Assembly (NCBI RefSeq): GCF_026391055.1
Contig: NZ_JAPLET010000015.1
Location: 1 to 64,000 of the forward strand
Length of the DNA stretch: 64,000 nucleotides
DNA from: Spirosoma sp.
GTDB lineage: Bacteria > Bacteroidota > Bacteroidia > Cytophagales > Spirosomataceae
Reading direction: 5' to 3'
Shown here: positions 61,744 to 64,000 of the stretch, piece after piece
Numbering within the stretch: the stretch's first letter is position 1
Layout of the letters: each line of letters begins with the position of its first letter
Notes under the pieces: model-generated
The model's database searches: none
Seen by the model: only the letters and a program-made list of their open reading frames with translations
What the model was told of the DNA's origin: nothing
Program-made: the position numbers and the translations under genes

Positions 61744-62793
61744 TTAGAAATCGGCGTCGAACGTAATGCCTTTGGGCTCTTCCGCAACAACAACGGGTGC
61801 CGGATTCTCGGCATCCTGAGGCTGTTGGGCAGCGGCTTTCATGGCCTTGAATTTAGACATTACCTCGCCACGCTGGTATTCGCCCACGCGCTTCTCGAAG
61901 AAGTTGGTTTTGCCCTGCAACGAGATCATATCCATGAAATCGAAGGGGTTGGTTACGTTGTATATTTTCCGGAGACCAAGCGTTACCAGCAGGTGATCGG
62001 CTACGAAGGCGATATACTGCTTCATTAACTCGGCGTTCATACCAATGAGCGATACGGGCAGCGCATCGGCCACGAACTCCTGTTCAATTTCAACCGCATT
62101 CCGAATAATGTCGTAAATCTCCGACTCCGGCAGTTTATTGACAATGTGATCGGTGTAGAGCATGCAGGCAAAATCGCGGTGCAAACCTTCGTCGCGGGAG
62201 ATCAGCTCGTTGGAGAACGTCAGGCCGGGCATCATACCCCGTTTCTTGAGCCAGTAAATGGAGCAGAAGGAGCCTGAGAAGAAAATGCCTTCAACCACGG
62301 CAAAGGCAATGAGCCGCTCGGCAAACGAACCGTTATCAATCCACCGAAGGGCCCAATCGGCTTTTTTCTGCACACATGGAATGGTGTCGATAGCGTTCAG
62401 CAGTCGGTCTTTCTCTGCGGGATCTTTAATATAAGTGTCAATGAGCAGGGAGTAGGTCTCGGAGTGGATATTCTCCATCATCACCTGAAACCCGTAGAAG
62501 CATTTAGCTTCGGCGTACTGCACCTCCGAGAGGAAGTTGACCGCCAGGTTTTCATTCACAATCCCATCCGACGCGGCAAAGAAGGCCAGCACGTGCGAAA
62601 TGAAGTGGCGTTCGCCGTCGTTGAGGCTGTTCCAGTCTTTCATGTCCTGGCCGAGGTCGATTTCTTCGGCGGTCCAGAACGATGCTTCGTGGGTTTTATA
62701 GTACTCCCAAATATCCCAGTGTTTGATAGGAAACAGGACAAAGCGGCCTTTGTCTTCTTCTAAAATCGGTTCAATTACGTCAGTCTGTACCAT
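61744..62793 (-). CDS. nrdB: Ribonucleotide reductase class Ia beta subunit
   Basis: 349 residues, the usual size. It makes the tyrosyl radical for reduction of ribonucleotides. The radical Tyr is in CFYGFQ (Y100), with iron-ligand segments [35 protein letters not shown] and [15 protein letters not shown]. The C-terminal tail ([12 protein letters not shown]) fits the family pattern of docking to the alpha subunit. nrdA is not in the window. Start ATG 62793. Confidence 0.95.
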   Translation of the reverse strand: MVQTDVIEPILEEDKGRFVLFPIKHWDIWEYYKTHEASFWTAEEIDLGQDMKDWNSLNDGERHFISHVLAFFAASDGIVNENLAVNFLSEVQYAEAKCFYGFQVMMENIHSETYSLLIDTYIKDPAEKDRLLNAIDTIPCVQKKADWALRWIDNGSFAERLIAFAVVEGIFFSGSFCSIYWLKKRGMMPGLTFSNELISRDEGLHRDFACMLYTDHIVNKLPESEIYDIIRNAVEIEQEFVADALPVSLIGMNAELMKQYIAFVADHLLVTLGLRKIYNVTNPFDFMDMISLQGKTNFFEKRVGEYQRGEVMSKFKAMKAAAQQPQDAENPAPVVVAEEPKGITFDADF

Positions 62794-62880
62794 GTATCCG
62801 GAATGCGTTTTTTATGTAAATACCCAACCGGTCGAATGAGCTGGGCGGCTAGCTATGCGATGAAAATAAGATTAACAAAA

Positions 62881-63111
62881 TTAAGGTTTCTGGTCGCTTC
62901 TGCAAGCCCAACAGGTAAGATAACTGGCAGGATATAAATGATGAAACGTCGTAACGTGCTGATAATTAGCAAGTGGTGTTTTCGGGACGTACGGAAGTTC
63001 TTGGAATAGTTCAGTGATAAAGACAACATCATCTTTTCGGTACACTGTTCCTATATGAGTCGACTCCATACGAAACGGACGTCGTTGATTAACTCCTTTA
63101 CCTTCAGGCAC
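62881..63111 (-). CDS. Small hypothetical protein after the HNH gene
   Basis: 76 codons starting 4 bases after the HNH endonuclease stop. Codon choice resembles the HNH gene (AT-richer than the surroundings). Sequence such as GTVYRKDDVVFITELFQELP shows no domain, signal or membrane span. Four Cys/Trp residues cluster at the end (LTCWACRSDQ). It could be an immunity-like or accessory partner of the HNH gene, a gene remnant, or a chance frame. No family recognised. Confidence 0.35.
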   Translation of the reverse strand: MPEGKGVNQRRPFRMESTHIGTVYRKDDVVFITELFQELPYVPKTPLANYQHVTTFHHLYPASYLTCWACRSDQKP

Positions 63112-63114
63112 TGC

Positions 63115-63888
63115 TTACATCTGAAACCGTTCTAAGCGGTATTCTAAAAATTCTTTTTTCGGCTGGTATGATTTTGGGATTCGGATTGACTGATGCTCGA
63201 AGCGTCCGAAAAATTGCTGATAGAATTCCTTCGTTATATGTCCTTTCAATTGCTTTGATAGCAGTAGCTTGTAGCCGGTATCAATACAAATCAGACCTTT
63301 CTCATAAGCTCGGTCGTACAAGTGCGACAGACAAATTCCATTTTCAGGATTGAGCCGTTCATGCTCATTTTCAGACCAAGGGACTATATGGCCGGCAACC
63401 AGTAACTCAGGTAGATCAATACTCGAAATAGCACACCGACTTTCGTATGTTTTCAAAATCATTTGCCTGAAAACGCTTTGGTTAACGCGGGTTTTTACCA
63501 AACGGGTTTTCGTCTCACCTTTCAAATCTTTAAGGTCGAACTCGATTTCCGGGTAGGCTTCCTCTATGGTTTCGTGTTTGTATCCAGCCAGAATTCGTTC
63601 GCTTTCAAAAACTAATTCTTCCTGGTTGTTGATGAACTCATCCCAGATCGGTTTTACCTGACTGTAGCCCCCACTCATTCCTTTTACACCACGATTTTGA
63701 TGATAAGGATCAACACTGGCAAAATTTGTGAGTCGCATCGCCACTGAATCGGGTGTACGACGTCCCAAAATGGCCGCTAACTCTTTTACCTTGGCATTAC
63801 CCTTATGCATTTGCCCAAAAGGCAATTTCAGATAAAGGTTAAACGCTACTATGAGTTCTTCCCGAGTCCAGTTCGGAGATTTTGCCAT
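63115..63888 (-). CDS. HNH endonuclease
   Basis: 257 residues. An N-terminal helical region (WTREELIVAFNLYLKLPFGQ; LAAILGRRTPDSVAMRLTNF) precedes the C-terminal HNH nuclease core: YESRCAISS (148-156), ELLVAGHIVPWSENEHERLN with H167, and PENGICLSHLYDRAYEKGLI with N183, H189 and D192. This arrangement is found in restriction-type and mobile-element HNH proteins. No methyltransferase lies nearby within the window, so its DNA target and biological role (defence, mobile element or other) are open. It is AT-richer than the housekeeping genes beside it, which suggests transfer. Confidence 0.85.
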   Translation of the reverse strand: MAKSPNWTREELIVAFNLYLKLPFGQMHKGNAKVKELAAILGRRTPDSVAMRLTNFASVDPYHQNRGVKGMSGGYSQVKPIWDEFINNQEELVFESERILAGYKHETIEEAYPEIEFDLKDLKGETKTRLVKTRVNQSVFRQMILKTYESRCAISSIDLPELLVAGHIVPWSENEHERLNPENGICLSHLYDRAYEKGLICIDTGYKLLLSKQLKGHITKEFYQQFFGRFEHQSIRIPKSYQPKKEFLEYRLERFQM

Positions 63889-63921
63889 GTGCGAAAATAA
63901 CCGTTTTGTGCTTGTCTAGTA

Positions 63922-63999
63922 TTATAAATCACTCCTTTGTCTCAAATCCAGCGTTTTACCCCGCCATGACGCGAGCAGGTACCGCGCCTTGACTGGCTG
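63922..63999 (-). CDS. C-terminal tail of an unidentified protein (cut by window edge)
   Basis: The minus-strand frame entering from the right edge reads QPVKARYLLASWRGKTLDLR then QRSDL and a TAA stop at 63922. It is 25 residues. The composition looks like a normal protein end, but no family can be assigned. The stop is 34 bases upstream of the HNH start, so the two could share an operon. Confidence 0.4.
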   Translation of the reverse strand, partial: QPVKARYLLASWRGKTLDLRQRSDL

Positions 64000-64000
64000 A

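Overview
The window looks like chromosome from a Cytophagales bacterium (phylum Bacteroidota), most like Spirosoma. Evidence: two SusC/SusD outer-membrane nutrient-uptake pairs, another TonB-dependent receptor with a carboxypeptidase-regulatory-like N-terminus, many lipoproteins, a BatD protein, a GldL-like membrane peptide and TAnnTTTG-type promoter elements. Base composition is moderate. AT-rich stretches occur only between genes. No tRNA, rRNA or CRISPR array was seen. The genus is an inference from gene content.

Layout. 1-9.9 kb (minus strand): a truncated M1 peptidase, a gamma carbonic anhydrase/HupE pair, an extreme Asp/Arg/Asn/Ser-rich lipoprotein and a giant alpha-2-macroglobulin. 9.4-12.3 kb: an NTF2-like exported protein and penicillin-binding protein 1C, which with the macroglobulin form a periplasmic defence and cell-wall repair group. 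12.4-29.3 kb: mostly housekeeping and metabolic genes (beta-CASP nuclease, BatD, chorismate synthase, ApbE, acyltransferase, Gfo/Idh/MocA oxidoreductase, TonB receptor, amino-acid permease, a D-2-hydroxyglutarate-dehydrogenase-like FAD/Fe-S protein). 30.1-52.4 kb (plus strand): the accessory core. A module of SusC, SusD and a large FG-GAP/ASPIC-UnbV lipoprotein occurs twice in tandem, followed by a third FG-GAP/ASPIC lipoprotein and a vanadium-haloperoxidase/PAP2-type lipoprotein. 52.6-53.5 kb: a GH65 glycoside phosphorylase/hydrolase pseudogene. 53.6-64 kb: a TetR regulator, GH9 glucanase, DoxX, a glutathionylspermidine-synthase-like enzyme, nucleoside hydrolase, RecX, a glycosyltransferase, a methyltransferase, ribonucleotide reductase beta subunit and an HNH endonuclease.

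The strongest candidate for an undescribed system is 30.1-52.4 kb. Its two susC genes share a three-block upstream signature with identical spacing (TTTGTATTT, GATGTAATTCGC, CTATAATTTCT) and nearly identical distances to the start codon, so the modules are probably co-regulated. Each module has a hairpin between susC and susD. A plausible reading is a surface complex that binds, modifies and imports one class of substrate, with the FG-GAP lipoproteins as Ca-binding surface partners and the haloperoxidase-type enzyme as the catalyst. The substrate cannot be told from sequence.

The second notable signal is a small dispersed element with core GAGCGAGGAGCCATCCGGTG. It lies in frame inside three protein-coding genes, in opposite orientations relative to the reading frame, and once between genes. 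It behaves like a mobile palindromic repeat that adds low-complexity peptide to host proteins. Decayed genes (GH65, and an FN3-domain remnant at 25.9-26.1 kb) and other inverted repeats suggest active local rearrangement.
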